From Methylocapsa palsarum (GTDB lineage: Bacteria; Pseudomonadota; Alphaproteobacteria; Rhizobiales; Beijerinckiaceae): DNA of 64,000 nt. The notes below the pieces were generated by a model. The model did not search any database, had not been told where the DNA came from, and worked only from the letters and a program-made list of their open reading frames with translations. Position 1 is the stretch's first letter. Each line of letters begins with the position of its first letter. The DNA is taken from assembly GCF_900114285.1 (NCBI RefSeq), contig NZ_FOSN01000014.1:36842-100841 (forward strand), given 5' to 3'. Of the stretch, positions 34,540-43,059 are shown in pieces. The position numbers and the translations under genes are program-made.

Positions 34540-35586
34540 CTAGGCCGCGCAGCTCAAAACGCCCTGCGTGATCTCGTCTTTCTTGAGGTCGCGGCCAATG
34601 AAAACGAGACGGCTGACCCGTTTCTCGCCGGGCTTCCATTCGCTCTGGAGATCGCCGTCGAGGATCATGTGAACGCCCTGAAACACAAAGCGCCTCGGCT
34701 CGTTCTTGAGCGCTATGATTCCCTTGGAGCGCAGGATGGAGGCGCCCTCGGTCTGAATGTAGTCATTGAGCCAGGGCATGAACTTGTTGGGATCGAGATC
34801 GCCGTCGATGGTCAGGGCGACCGACTGCATGTCCTCGTCATGATAATGCTTCAGGCCGTGGGTTTCGTGCTCATGATGATGGTGGTCGTGATGATCATGA
34901 CCGTGATGCTCATGATCATGAGCATGGCCGTGATCCTCTGCGACGTTGAGGAAGTCCGGCTCGATGTCGAGAATGCGGTCGAGGTCGAAGGCGTTGCGGC
35001 CGAGCACCGCGTCAAGCGGAAGCGCGCATTTCACCGTTCTGTGCAGCTTCGCATAGGGGTTGATGGCGCGGATCCGGGCTTCGACCTCGTCGAGGTCGCC
35101 GGGGGCGACGAGATCGGTCTTGTTGAGGATAATGACGTCGGCGAAAGCGATCTGATTCTTCGCCTCCGGCGCATCTTTCAGCCTCTCGGTCAGCCATTTG
35201 GCGTCGGCGACGGTCACAACGGCGTCGAGACGCGCCGCGTCCTGAACGTCGGCGTCGACGAAGAACGTCTGCGCCACGGGAGCCGGATCGGCGAGGCCGG
35301 TCGTTTCGACGATGATCGCGTCGAATTTGCCCTTGCGTTTCATCAGGCCTTCGATGATGCGGATGAGATCGCCGCGCACCGTGCAGCAGATGCAGCCGTT
35401 GTTCATCTCGAACACTTCCTCATCGGCGCCGATGACGAGCTCGTTGTCGATGCCGATTTCGCCGAATTCATTGACGATGACGGCGAATTTTTGGCCGTGG
35501 TCCTCCGACAGGATGCGGTTCAAGAGCGTCGTCTTGCCGGCGCCGAGATAACCGGTGAGAACGGTGACGGGGATTTTTTCTGCCAT
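34540..35586 (-). CDS. COG0523 (CobW-like) GTPase metallochaperone with His-rich region
   Basis: A 348-aa G3E GTPase. It has the P-loop [15 protein letters not shown] (about 11-25), the metal-binding CICC in [12 protein letters not shown] (about 65), and NKTD in [14 protein letters not shown] His/Asp-rich stretch of about 35 residues (around 222-257, for example [18 protein letters not shown]) would bind zinc. The CobW C-terminal domain follows. The context (WD40 partner, znu operon 3-5 kb away) supports a zinc chaperone rather than cobalamin synthesis. It starts 3 bp after the acyltransferase stop, and no Zur box is visible directly upstream. Confidence 0.9.
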   Translation of the reverse strand: MAEKIPVTVLTGYLGAGKTTLLNRILSEDHGQKFAVIVNEFGEIGIDNELVIGADEEVFEMNNGCICCTVRGDLIRIIEGLMKRKGKFDAIIVETTGLADPAPVAQTFFVDADVQDAARLDAVVTVADAKWLTERLKDAPEAKNQIAFADVIILNKTDLVAPGDLDEVEARIRAINPYAKLHRTVKCALPLDAVLGRNAFDLDRILDIEPDFLNVAEDHGHAHDHEHHGHDHHDHHHHEHETHGLKHYHDEDMQSVALTIDGDLDPNKFMPWLNDYIQTEGASILRSKGIIALKNEPRRFVFQGVHMILDGDLQSEWKPGEKRVSRLVFIGRDLKKDEITQGVLSCAA

Positions 35587-35588
35587 TT

Positions 35589-36752
35589 TCAACGATCCGG
35601 AACAGTCGACTCTAATTCTTGAGCGATCTCTGGTGACAAGGGCGGCCTGGCGAGGGAAGAAGCGATGCGGCCGCCGAACAGGCCGCGGACGCCGCTCATG
35701 AGCCTTCGCTCGACGACGACATGAATCACGACGCCGAACCCCGCGCTCAGGACAATGATGAGAGGAACGATCGGCCATTGCGGGAGGGACGAAACGTTCC
35801 CCTGAAGGAGTTTGGCGTAATAAATCATGGCGATCGGGTGGGTCAGGTAGATGGCATAGGAGGCGTCGCCGAGCAAGATCATTTGCCGTCGCAGCGGCCC
35901 GCTGTCGGATTTCATCGAAAGAAACGACGCGACGAGAAGAAACGAGGGGACGCCCCATTGAAGAACCCGCGAGAGGCTCGGCGGGTGGATGGCGGACGCG
36001 TAAGGCTGCGCAAATGCGGCGATCGCAAGCAGCGCCGCAGCCGGAATCCAGAGCGGTTTTGCCGCAAAGGCGAGTCTTGGCCAGCGCATCGCCAGATAGC
36101 CCATCAAAAGACCGAAACAGAATTCGATCGCGATCGGGTTGCGGAGGAAGTCGCTCAGGGCGGGGTCGGGGACCCAACCGTGAGCGGCGTAAAGGATCAT
36201 GATCGTGGCGCTGGCGCCGAGCAATGAGACGAGCGGATTTGAGAAATAAAGGGTCGCGCCAAAAATGAAGTAAAAATACATCTCGTAGACGAGGGTCCAT
36301 GCGATCGCCATGACGAAATAATTGGTGGGAAGCAGGAAAATCGACCTGATCAGCATCCGCTGATTTTCCGCGTCGATCATTTCCGCGTTCAGGTGAGCCA
36401 AAGGAAGGAGGCCAAGACTCCAAAGCTCGAGCATCAGCGCCATGACGAACCAGTAGACCGGGTAAATCCGGGTCAGTCGCTTGCGCAGAAAAGATGCGGG
36501 AGCAAGCGCCGGCCGGCCGGCGGGGAAGCTGACGCGGAACATGATGAAACCGCTGATCACGAAGAATATATCGACCCCGATCGCGCCAAATTGGGCCAAC
36601 CAGTCCGGAATCGTCAACCGCGCGTTCGCCGTTCTCGCGGCCGCGAGAGTGTGCAGGAGCACGACGAGGAGCGCCGCCGCGGCGCGGAGCACCTGGATCC
36701 CTTCAAGCGAATTCCGGCTCTGCGCATCCCGTTCAACGCCCAAACGCGCCAT
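35589..36752 (-). CDS. Acyltransferase 3 family membrane protein
   Basis: A 387-aa integral membrane O-acyltransferase (OafA/YrhL-like) with about ten helices. The N-terminus [21 protein letters not shown] carries the family RAxAxxxVxxxH pattern, and [10 protein letters not shown] follows near residue 60. The ATG at 36752 is preferred for its GGGGA about 11 bp upstream; the frame is open a further 95 codons. It probably modifies a surface polysaccharide or lipid. The COG0523 gene follows after 3 bp, an unexpected pairing. Confidence 0.85.
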   Translation of the reverse strand: MARLGVERDAQSRNSLEGIQVLRAAAALLVVLLHTLAAARTANARLTIPDWLAQFGAIGVDIFFVISGFIMFRVSFPAGRPALAPASFLRKRLTRIYPVYWFVMALMLELWSLGLLPLAHLNAEMIDAENQRMLIRSIFLLPTNYFVMAIAWTLVYEMYFYFIFGATLYFSNPLVSLLGASATIMILYAAHGWVPDPALSDFLRNPIAIEFCFGLLMGYLAMRWPRLAFAAKPLWIPAAALLAIAAFAQPYASAIHPPSLSRVLQWGVPSFLLVASFLSMKSDSGPLRRQMILLGDASYAIYLTHPIAMIYYAKLLQGNVSSLPQWPIVPLIIVLSAGFGVVIHVVVERRLMSGVRGLFGGRIASSLARPPLSPEIAQELESTVPDR

Positions 36753-37012
36753 TTCTCGCGGTCCCCTTACACGAGAAAACGGTAGCATGACGCAAGGGGG
36801 CTTGTCGCCTGCGCGTCTTTGGCCGCGGTTCTCGTTGGGGCGCTTTTGCGGCCAATTCAAAAATCCAGTTCGCCGAGGCTTTGCCGAAAGGACTTTTGGA
36901 GTCACGATCGCGAGCGCATTCGCGATGGCGCGCGTAAAAACCCGGAAGTTGCTGCAGGCCAACCACGAGCGGTTGACTGGAAACGCTGGCTGGCTTTGGT
37001 GAGGATATCGCT

Positions 37013-37837
37013 TTGAGCTTGAGAGTTTTCGCCCCAAACGCGGCGTTGGCCCGTTACGTCACGGCGATTTGGGATTATGAAGACCTGACGGGCAGCGATA
37101 ATTCGGCGCTTTCGATTTTGCCGGACACGGCGACTTATTTATGTTTTTTGTACCAAGATCCGCTGCGAACAACTCATAAAAACGGCGTTTATACCACACG
37201 CAGCGGCCTCGCCGGCTTCCAAAGCTTTCGGAGCGATTTGGGAGGAGCCGGAAAAATATCAGGAGTTTCCGCACGCCTTGCGCCGTGGGGATTAAATGTC
37301 TTTCGTGGCGGCGTCGCCAGTGATTGCGCCGAAAGCCGGGTTGATTGCAGGGATATTTTTCCCTGGCATGAGATTGAAAAGATTGAAGATAGATTGGCGA
37401 TCATGAACACCGCCAAAGAACGTGTCGAATGTGTTGAGAGCTATTTGCTGTCTATCATGAACCGCAATAATGAAGACGTGCTGATGCAGCGCGCGTGCGC
37501 AGCTTTAAACGCTTTAAAAGGCAATTGCTCTATCTCGCTGCTCGCTCGCAACCTCGGTTTAACAGAGCGAACCTTCGAACGGCGTTTCCTCTCCTGTGTT
37601 GGGGCGAAGCCTAAGAAATACGCCCGAGTCGTGCGTTTGCGAAACGCTATTATTCAGCGCGAACACTTACCATCGTGGGCGGACGTCGCATATGCGGCAG
37701 GCTATTATGACCAAAGCCACATGATACGTGACTTTCAGGATCTTTATGGAATCTCTCCTGAAACTCTCCACCCACAGATTATGGCTTCTCAAACGATTCG
37801 TTTTTCAGGTCTGCTGAATTTATATCAAGATATTTAA
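37013..37837 (+). CDS. AraC-family transcriptional regulator
   Basis: A 274-aa regulator: an N-terminal sensor domain of the DUF6597 type (APNAALARYVTAIWDYE; LPDTATYLCFLY) and a C-terminal AraC helix-turn-helix pair (SISLLARNLGLTERTFERRF and WADVAYAAGYYDQSHMIRDF). A TTG start follows GTGAGG. The gene is more AT-rich than its neighbours and diverges from the acyltransferase. Its target is unknown; the SRPBCC gene 200 bp downstream is a candidate. Likely acquired horizontally with that gene. Confidence 0.87.
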   Translation: MSLRVFAPNAALARYVTAIWDYEDLTGSDNSALSILPDTATYLCFLYQDPLRTTHKNGVYTTRSGLAGFQSFRSDLGGAGKISGVSARLAPWGLNVFRGGVASDCAESRVDCRDIFPWHEIEKIEDRLAIMNTAKERVECVESYLLSIMNRNNEDVLMQRACAALNALKGNCSISLLARNLGLTERTFERRFLSCVGAKPKKYARVVRLRNAIIQREHLPSWADVAYAAGYYDQSHMIRDFQDLYGISPETLHPQIMASQTIRFSGLLNLYQDI

Positions 37838-38037
37838 AATATATAACAAAGCGATGGCTGTTTTTAGTTTCTTCTGTTGTTAAAATTAAAAAACAACTCG
37901 TCGTTCTGTATGTTTTTTGTGGTCGCCATCGTTTCTATAATTTCATGTATTTGGAGTGTCGGTTTTTTCCAATACGCCCGACGATGAATCGGTAGAGTCC
38001 GCGCCTAGGCTTAATCGCCAATTTTGACGTTGAGGAA

Positions 38038-38472
38038 ATGCCGATGTTGAATAAGCAGCCTATAACAAAAAAACTTAACGTCCCTGCAGAGAAGGTTTGG
38101 GATGCTGTCAGTAAAATAGGGCGGATTGATATATGGTTTCCTTTTATTGAGAGATGCAAAGTTGAAGGTCAAGGAAAAGGCGCTTTGCGTTATATGACCG
38201 TCGCAGGTGGCGGCGGCGAAATAAAAGACATCATTGAAGAAATAAATCATGAGACCATGAAACTTATATATCTTCGACCAATATCTTCTTTTCCCGTGAC
38301 TTATTATAAAGGAACGGTCGAAGTCTTTAGGTCCTATGACGGATTGGGCGTCGTCGTCTGGACGATAGACTTCGAGTCGAAACCGGAAGATAGCGTTTCA
38401 GTCGCGGAATTGGTTCAGGGGGCCATAAGCGCGGGACTCGATGGGATGGAAAGGGACTTGCTCTCTAGTTGA
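38038..38472 (+). CDS. SRPBCC (START-like) family protein
   Basis: A 144-aa polyketide-cyclase/START-like protein: ITKKLNVPAEKVWDAVSKIG at the N-terminus and SVAELVQGAISAGLDGMERD at the C-terminal helix define the fold. It probably binds a hydrophobic ligand, which is unknown. An ATG at 38044 is an alternative start with better spacing from GAGG. The gene and its 200-bp upstream region are clearly AT-rich. Its stop region overlaps the convergent znuA stop by 8 bp. Confidence 0.78.
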   Translation: MPMLNKQPITKKLNVPAEKVWDAVSKIGRIDIWFPFIERCKVEGQGKGALRYMTVAGGGGEIKDIIEEINHETMKLIYLRPISSFPVTYYKGTVEVFRSYDGLGVVVWTIDFESKPEDSVSVAELVQGAISAGLDGMERDLLSS

Positions 38473-39364
38473 TCAGCGCGGCGGTCAATTGTTTGATGTT
38501 GTTGCGCATCATATCGATATAGGTCGGCGCCGGTCCATCGGGCGGCGAAAGCGCGTCCGAAAACAAGGCGCCGCCGATTTTGGCGCCGCTCTCCGCGGCG
38601 ATCCTGCGCATCGCGCGAGGATCGGTCACATTCTCCAAAAAGACCGCCGGAATTTTCAGGGTCTTGATCTGCCGGATGATTTTGGCGACGTCCCGGGCGC
38701 TCGGCTCGGCTTCCGTCGAAACGCCGGACGGGGCGATGAACTGAAAGCCATAGGCTTCGCCGAAATAGCCGAACGCGTCATGGGTCGTGATAATTTGCCG
38801 CCGCGCCGCCGGGATCTTGGCGAGTTCGGCGATGACTTCGGTCTGGAGGGCGTCGAGTCTGGCGAGGTAGTCCTCGGCGTTGGCGCGATAGGCCGCTTCC
38901 CCATCCGGATCGACGGCGATCAGGCCGTCCCTGATATTGGCGACATAGACTCTGGCGTTGGCGATGGTTTGCCACGCGTGGGGATCCTGGCCGATTTTGC
39001 CATCCTCCTCCATTTTTCGAGGCGCAATTCCCTTGGTGGCGAAGACGACCGGAGCCTTCGCGCCGGAGGCCGCGATGAGCCGGTCGATCCATCCTTCGAG
39101 GCCCAACCCATTCGCCACAATCAGCCGCGCCGCGTTGAGCCCCCGGGCGTCGGCGGGCGTCGGCTGGTAGACATGGGCGTCGCCGTTGGGGCCGACGAGC
39201 GAACTCACTTCGACCCGTTCGCCGCCGATGTTTCGCGCGAAGTCGGCGAGAATGGAGAAGGTCGCGACCACGGGCAGGCGGCTTGGCTCCTGCGGCGCGG
39301 CGAAGGCGATCGACATGAGAAAGAGAAAATAAATAAATGTAATAACGTTACATATTTTGGCCAT
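38465..39364 (-). CDS. znuA: Zinc ABC transporter substrate-binding protein
   Basis: ZnuA (299 aa) captures periplasmic Zn2+ for ZnuBC. It has a signal peptide (ITFIYFLFLMSIAFA, cleaved before APQEP). Cluster A-I ligands are present as GDAHVYQPTPADARGL (His1), DPHAWQTIANARVYV (His2) and ITTHDAFGYFGEAYGFQ (His3), with Asp in the C-terminal ALFSDALS. The His-rich loop of many ZnuA proteins is absent. It is the last gene of the minus-strand operon, 24 bp after znuB. Confidence 0.9.
   Translation of the reverse strand: MAKICNVITFIYFLFLMSIAFAAPQEPSRLPVVATFSILADFARNIGGERVEVSSLVGPNGDAHVYQPTPADARGLNAARLIVANGLGLEGWIDRLIAASGAKAPVVFATKGIAPRKMEEDGKIGQDPHAWQTIANARVYVANIRDGLIAVDPDGEAAYRANAEDYLARLDALQTEVIAELAKIPAARRQIITTHDAFGYFGEAYGFQFIAPSGVSTEAEPSARDVAKIIRQIKTLKIPAVFLENVTDPRAMRRIAAESGAKIGGALFSDALSPPDGPAPTYIDMMRNNIKQLTAALIN
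39337..39353. promoter_or_regulatory. AT-rich palindrome within the znuA signal-peptide codons
   Basis: ATGTAA, TAACG, TTACAT: two perfect 6-bp arms around 5 bp, lying about 11-27 bp inside the znuA coding start. It is only loosely like a Zur box, so it could be an internal operator or simply reflect AT-rich leader codons. Confidence 0.25.
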
Positions 39365-39388
39365 GCCGTCACTCCAGGATTGCGCTGT

Positions 39389-40258
39389 TCAGGCTTCGAG
39401 ATGACGCTTTGGCTTGAGGTTGCGGAGAAGGCCGCCGGCCCGTCCAAAAACAAGCGCCCCTACGTAAAATCCCCCCGCGACCAGGATGATGAAAGGCCCG
39501 GATGGCAGGCTGGCGTAAAACGAAACGACAAGGCCTATATAGCTCGAGGCGATTCCAAAGGCCGCCGCGATGGCGAGCATCGACGTGATATCCCGCGCGA
39601 TAAGCCGCGCCGAGGCCGCGGGCAGCATCATCATGCCGACGGCGAGCAGGGTTCCGAGCGCCTGAAATCCGCCGACGAGGTTCAGGACGACCAGGCCCAG
39701 AAACGCCATCTGCGTCGGTCCGCCGGCCCGGCCGGTCGAGGCGAGAAATCCGGGATCGACGGTCTCTATGACCAGCGCCCGATAGAGCAGCGCGAGGCCG
39801 GCGAGGGTCAGACTCGCGATGCCAGCCAGGAGAATGAGCGTCGCATCGTCAAGCGCAAGGACGCTGCCAAAAAGGACGTGCAGCAGGTCGATGTTCGAGC
39901 CGCGCAGCGAGATGAGCGTGACGCCGAGCGCCAGCGAGATCAGATAGAACGCCGCGAGCGAAGCGTCCTCGCGCAGGATCGTGGCGCGGGCGACGACGCC
40001 GGATCCGACCGCGACGATCAGCCCCGCGGCGAGGCCGGCGATGGTCATCGGCCAAAGCGACAGCCCCGCGACAAGATAGCCGATCGCGGCGCCGGGAAGA
40101 ATTGCATGGGACATGGCGTCGCCGGTGAGCGACATCCGCCTCAGGATCAGAAAAACGCCGAGCGGCGAACCGGCGAGCGCCAGCGCGATCGAACCGACCA
40201 GCGCCCGCCGCATGAAGGCGAAGTCGGCGAAGGGTGCGATCAGAATATCATATAGCAT
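39389..40258 (-). CDS. znuB: Zinc ABC transporter permease
   Basis: ZnuB (289 aa), an ABC-3 family permease with eight to nine helices. Typical stretches are FMRRALVGSIALALAGSPLGVFLILRRMSLTGDAMSHA near the N-terminus and LVGGFQALGTLLAVGMMMLPA in the middle. It forms the channel for Zn2+ (possibly Mn2+) import with ZnuC and ZnuA. It lies between znuC (42-bp gap) and znuA on the minus strand. Confidence 0.92.
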   Translation of the reverse strand: MLYDILIAPFADFAFMRRALVGSIALALAGSPLGVFLILRRMSLTGDAMSHAILPGAAIGYLVAGLSLWPMTIAGLAAGLIVAVGSGVVARATILREDASLAAFYLISLALGVTLISLRGSNIDLLHVLFGSVLALDDATLILLAGIASLTLAGLALLYRALVIETVDPGFLASTGRAGGPTQMAFLGLVVLNLVGGFQALGTLLAVGMMMLPAASARLIARDITSMLAIAAAFGIASSYIGLVVSFYASLPSGPFIILVAGGFYVGALVFGRAGGLLRNLKPKRHLEA

Positions 40259-40300
40259 GGCTCAACCCGCATCGTGATGCTCTCTACTTCCCGCTGGGCC

Positions 40301-41059
40301 TCAAGCCGCGCGGGCGCAGACCGCGGCCCCCCGGTCGAACGCCTCGGCCCTCGAACGCGCCCGCGCGAGATTGGGAGTGGTGAGAACGTCTGAAGTTTTT
40401 CCCCGGGCGACCTGTTCCCGCGCCAGCAACAAAGTTTGCGGAAAGTGATCCCGGACGAGGTCGAGGTCGTGCGACACGACGAGTACGGTCCGCTGCTCGT
40501 CGTGCCATCGGGCTATCAAGGCCAGCAGATCGGCGGAGGTGTTCGCGTCGATGGCGGCGAACGGTTCATCGAGGAGGACGACGCTGGCGTCCTGGATGAG
40601 AAGCCTGGCGAACAGCATCCGTTGAAGTTGGCCGCCGGATAGCGTTGAAATCACGCGATCTTCGAAGCCGTTCAGTCCAACCGCGCTCACCGCGCCGCGC
40701 ACCTCTTCGAGGCGGCGCCCCGAAATCGCGCGAAACGGTCCGCATTGCGTCCAAAGTCCCATGGCGACGACGTCGAGGACGGTGATCGGGAAACTTGTGT
40801 CGATGTCGGCGGCCTGCGGCAAATAGGCGATGTCACGGCGCCGGGGCGCCGAGAGCGAACCGCTGAGAGGCGAGAGAGCGCCGGAGATCGATTTGAGAAG
40901 CGTCGATTTTCCGGCGCCGTTCGGACCGCAGATGGCCAGCAGCGCGCCCTTTTCTATTTCGCCGTCGAGGTGATGCACCGCAGGATGGCCTTCATACCCG
41001 AGCGTCAGGTCGTGGAAGGCGATGGCGACGGCATGGCCGGAATTCATCTCCTGCGTCAT
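40301..41059 (-). CDS. znuC: Zinc ABC transporter ATP-binding protein
   Basis: ZnuC (252 aa): Walker A CGPNGAGKSTLLKSI, signature STLSGGQLQRMLFARLL, Walker B VVLLDEPFAAID and the H-loop VVSHDLDLVRDHFP. It drives zinc uptake through ZnuB. Its ATG overlaps the stop of the 47-aa membrane-protein gene (TGATG), which supports this start over the longer frame. Confidence 0.93.
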   Translation of the reverse strand: MTQEMNSGHAVAIAFHDLTLGYEGHPAVHHLDGEIEKGALLAICGPNGAGKSTLLKSISGALSPLSGSLSAPRRRDIAYLPQAADIDTSFPITVLDVVAMGLWTQCGPFRAISGRRLEEVRGAVSAVGLNGFEDRVISTLSGGQLQRMLFARLLIQDASVVLLDEPFAAIDANTSADLLALIARWHDEQRTVLVVSHDLDLVRDHFPQTLLLAREQVARGKTSDVLTTPNLARARSRAEAFDRGAAVCARAA

Positions 41060-41202
41060 CAATGGAGCGCCCAAAATACGGCCGTCCAAAGAATGCCTAT
41101 GAGAATCATTGCGCCAAGCAGCCGGACGCCGGCCGAAAGCCGGAACAATGAAAAGCCGAAACGCAGCGGCACTGGCGGCGTATGCTCGGATCTGACGTCC
41201 AA
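41059..41202 (-). CDS. Small single-pass membrane protein leading the znu operon
   Basis: A 47-aa protein from a TTG start, with GGGGA about 7 bp upstream and a stop overlapping the znuC start (TGATG). It has one hydrophobic helix (LLGAMILIGILWTAVFWALH) after a basic, Pro-containing N-terminus. Position as first gene after the Zur-like palindrome, tight coupling with znuC and a plausible helix support it as real. The function is unknown; it could assist ZnuB or zinc entry. Confidence 0.6.
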   Translation of the reverse strand: MDVRSEHTPPVPLRFGFSLFRLSAGVRLLGAMILIGILWTAVFWALH

Positions 41203-41219
41203 AGGCCGTCCCCTTTAAG

Positions 41220-41232
41220 GTTATATCATAAC
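41220..41232. promoter_or_regulatory. Zur-box-like operator of the znu operon
   Basis: GTTATATCATAAC, a near-perfect palindrome, differs by one base from the GTTATANTATAAC core known for proteobacterial Zur sites. It lies 18 bp before the TTG of the first znu-operon gene, where a repressor would block transcription at high zinc. No zur gene is in the window. Confidence 0.7.
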
Positions 41233-41350
41233 GTGCGCCAGCTACCTATGCGCCAGGACAAGGGCGTTGGCAATGACGCCATGTGCGCCTCCCAAACCGG
41301 GTCAGGAAATGGGCATTTGAAACCCGGATGCGCATTGATTATAAAATCGC

Positions 41351-41998
41351 ATGGCTAAGACGACAGATAGAGGATCGATAAAGCGATCTCCCAGAGCCCC
41401 GGCGAAGGTGGCAGCGAAAGCGTCGCGTCAGCTTACAATCATCATTTGCGCTTTCGCTGTCGGACTCGTCGGGGTGGCCGGACTGACCTTTAGCAGCCTT
41501 TCCCGCCACATTGACTCAGGTTCCTCCGAAATCGGCGGCCCGTTTTCCATGATCGGACAGGATGGGCGCGTCGTCACCAACGCCTCGCTCGAGGGGCGGC
41601 CTTATCTGGTGTTTTTTGGCTACACGCATTGCCCCGACTTCTGCCCGACGGCGCTGTTCGATATCTCCGCGGCCTTCAAGGAACTGGGGTTCGACAAGCA
41701 GATCGCCGCTCTTTTCGTGACCGTCGATCCTGCGCGCGATTCGCCGGAAATACTCAAAGACTATCTCGAACACTTCGATCCCCGCATCATCGGCCTGACA
41801 GGAGACGATGCGAAGACGCAAGCGATAGCCAAAGCGTTCAAGGTTTATTTCAAAAAAGTGCCCGGCGAAAACGGCGACTATACAATGGACCACACCGGCA
41901 TTGTGTATCTGATGGACAAGAGCGGACGGTTCGTCAGCGCATTCAATCTCGCCCGCCCTCCGAAACAAGCCGCGAAAGAGCTGGAAAAATATCTTTAG
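41351..41998 (+). CDS. SCO1/SenC/PrrC family copper chaperone
   Basis: A 215-aa membrane-anchored thioredoxin-fold protein. It has one N-terminal helix (LTIIICAFAVGLVGVAGLTF) and then a periplasmic domain with the copper motif YTHCPDFCPTALFD (CxxxC) and the distal His in DYTMDHTGIVYLMDK. It delivers copper to the CuA site of cytochrome oxidase or acts as a redox sensor as PrrC does. Monocistronic, diverging from znu. Confidence 0.92.
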   Translation: MAKTTDRGSIKRSPRAPAKVAAKASRQLTIIICAFAVGLVGVAGLTFSSLSRHIDSGSSEIGGPFSMIGQDGRVVTNASLEGRPYLVFFGYTHCPDFCPTALFDISAAFKELGFDKQIAALFVTVDPARDSPEILKDYLEHFDPRIIGLTGDDAKTQAIAKAFKVYFKKVPGENGDYTMDHTGIVYLMDKSGRFVSAFNLARPPKQAAKELEKYL

Positions 41999-42007
41999 AT
42001 CGGCGGG

Positions 42008-42859
42008 TCAATAAATTCCCAAAGGAAAATATTTCAAGTAGATCTCCGTATAGACGCCCTTCGCCGCGAGCGTCGCCAGGCCATAGTCAAGCGCATCCCG
42101 CAAGTCCCGATCGTCTTTCGCTACAGCGATGCCGACGCCTTCCCCAAAAAATCTGTCGTCCATAAAGGAACCGCCGCGAAAAACACAACACGGGTTTTGT
42201 CCCATTCCCTGGATCCAGCCGCCAAGGGAAACGCCGTCGCCGAACAGCGCATCGATTTCGCCGCTTTCCAACGCGTCGCGAAGTTCTTTCTGGGATGCGT
42301 AGGTTTTGCGGGTCGAATCCGGGAAATATGCTTTGAGGAAAGCCTCGTGAGCGGAGCCGCCTTCGACTCCGACGGTCCTGGCGCGAAGGCTCTCCGGCGT
42401 CGCCTCGGGCGCATCAGGAACGTTTCGAGTGACAAACCTCGCGGGACTTTTATAGTAAGGAGCCGTGAAATCGAGTTTTTCGCGGTTTTCTTCGTCGATG
42501 CGGATCGAAGCGATAAGGGCGTCGCCCTGCTTCTGATCGAGAGCGTCGAGCAAAGTGTCCCAGCGGCGGGCCTGTATCGTACACGTGACCCTCAATTCCT
42601 CGCACAATGCGCGCGCCAGATCGACGTCGAACCCGGTCAGAGCGCCGTCCTGCGTCATGAAATGGAAGGGTGGATAATCGTCTTCCGTCAGGAAACGTAT
42701 CGTGCGGATCTCGGCCATGTCCGGCTTGGCGACGAGATGATGCGGATCCCAGAAATTCGGAGCTGCGACCTCCGAGGCGGATCCAGGCAGATTAGATCCG
42801 AGCAGATTTGATAAGGTCAGCGACAGAAGCAAAACGGCGGTTTTCGTCCAGGGGCGCAT
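42008..42859 (-). CDS. Periplasmic solute-binding protein, amino-acid ABC type (SBP_bac_3)
   Basis: A 283-aa exported protein with a signal peptide (MRPWTKTAVLLLSLTLSNLL). The SBP_bac_3 fold is indicated by EDDYPPFHFMTQDGALTGFDVDLARALCEEL (about 57-87) and DALIASIRIDEENREKLDFTAPYY. No permease or ATPase genes adjoin it, so it may be an orphan or serve signalling. It converges on the SCO1 gene with a 9-bp gap. The ligand cannot be told from sequence. Confidence 0.85.
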   Translation of the reverse strand: MRPWTKTAVLLLSLTLSNLLGSNLPGSASEVAAPNFWDPHHLVAKPDMAEIRTIRFLTEDDYPPFHFMTQDGALTGFDVDLARALCEELRVTCTIQARRWDTLLDALDQKQGDALIASIRIDEENREKLDFTAPYYKSPARFVTRNVPDAPEATPESLRARTVGVEGGSAHEAFLKAYFPDSTRKTYASQKELRDALESGEIDALFGDGVSLGGWIQGMGQNPCCVFRGGSFMDDRFFGEGVGIAVAKDDRDLRDALDYGLATLAAKGVYTEIYLKYFPLGIY

Positions 42860-43059
42860 CTCAAATCCAGGTTGGGCGTTGTGTTTGGCTGAAAACTCAG
42901 GATCTCTGACGTTTTGCGTTTGATCGGTCCATAAGAGAATATGGCGAACATCGCCTGGCTGAATTTAGAGTGTCCGGCGGGAAGATTGCCGTCAAGCAGG
43001 ACTGTAACTCGATCAAGCGGGACCGTAACTCGACGATGAGCAGGAGTTATTCAGACGCC

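Noticed and set aside
34540..35586. Cobalamin-synthesis CobW
   Set aside because: No cob genes are nearby; the CICC motif, the His-rich stretch and the zinc-gene context point to a COG0523 zinc chaperone.
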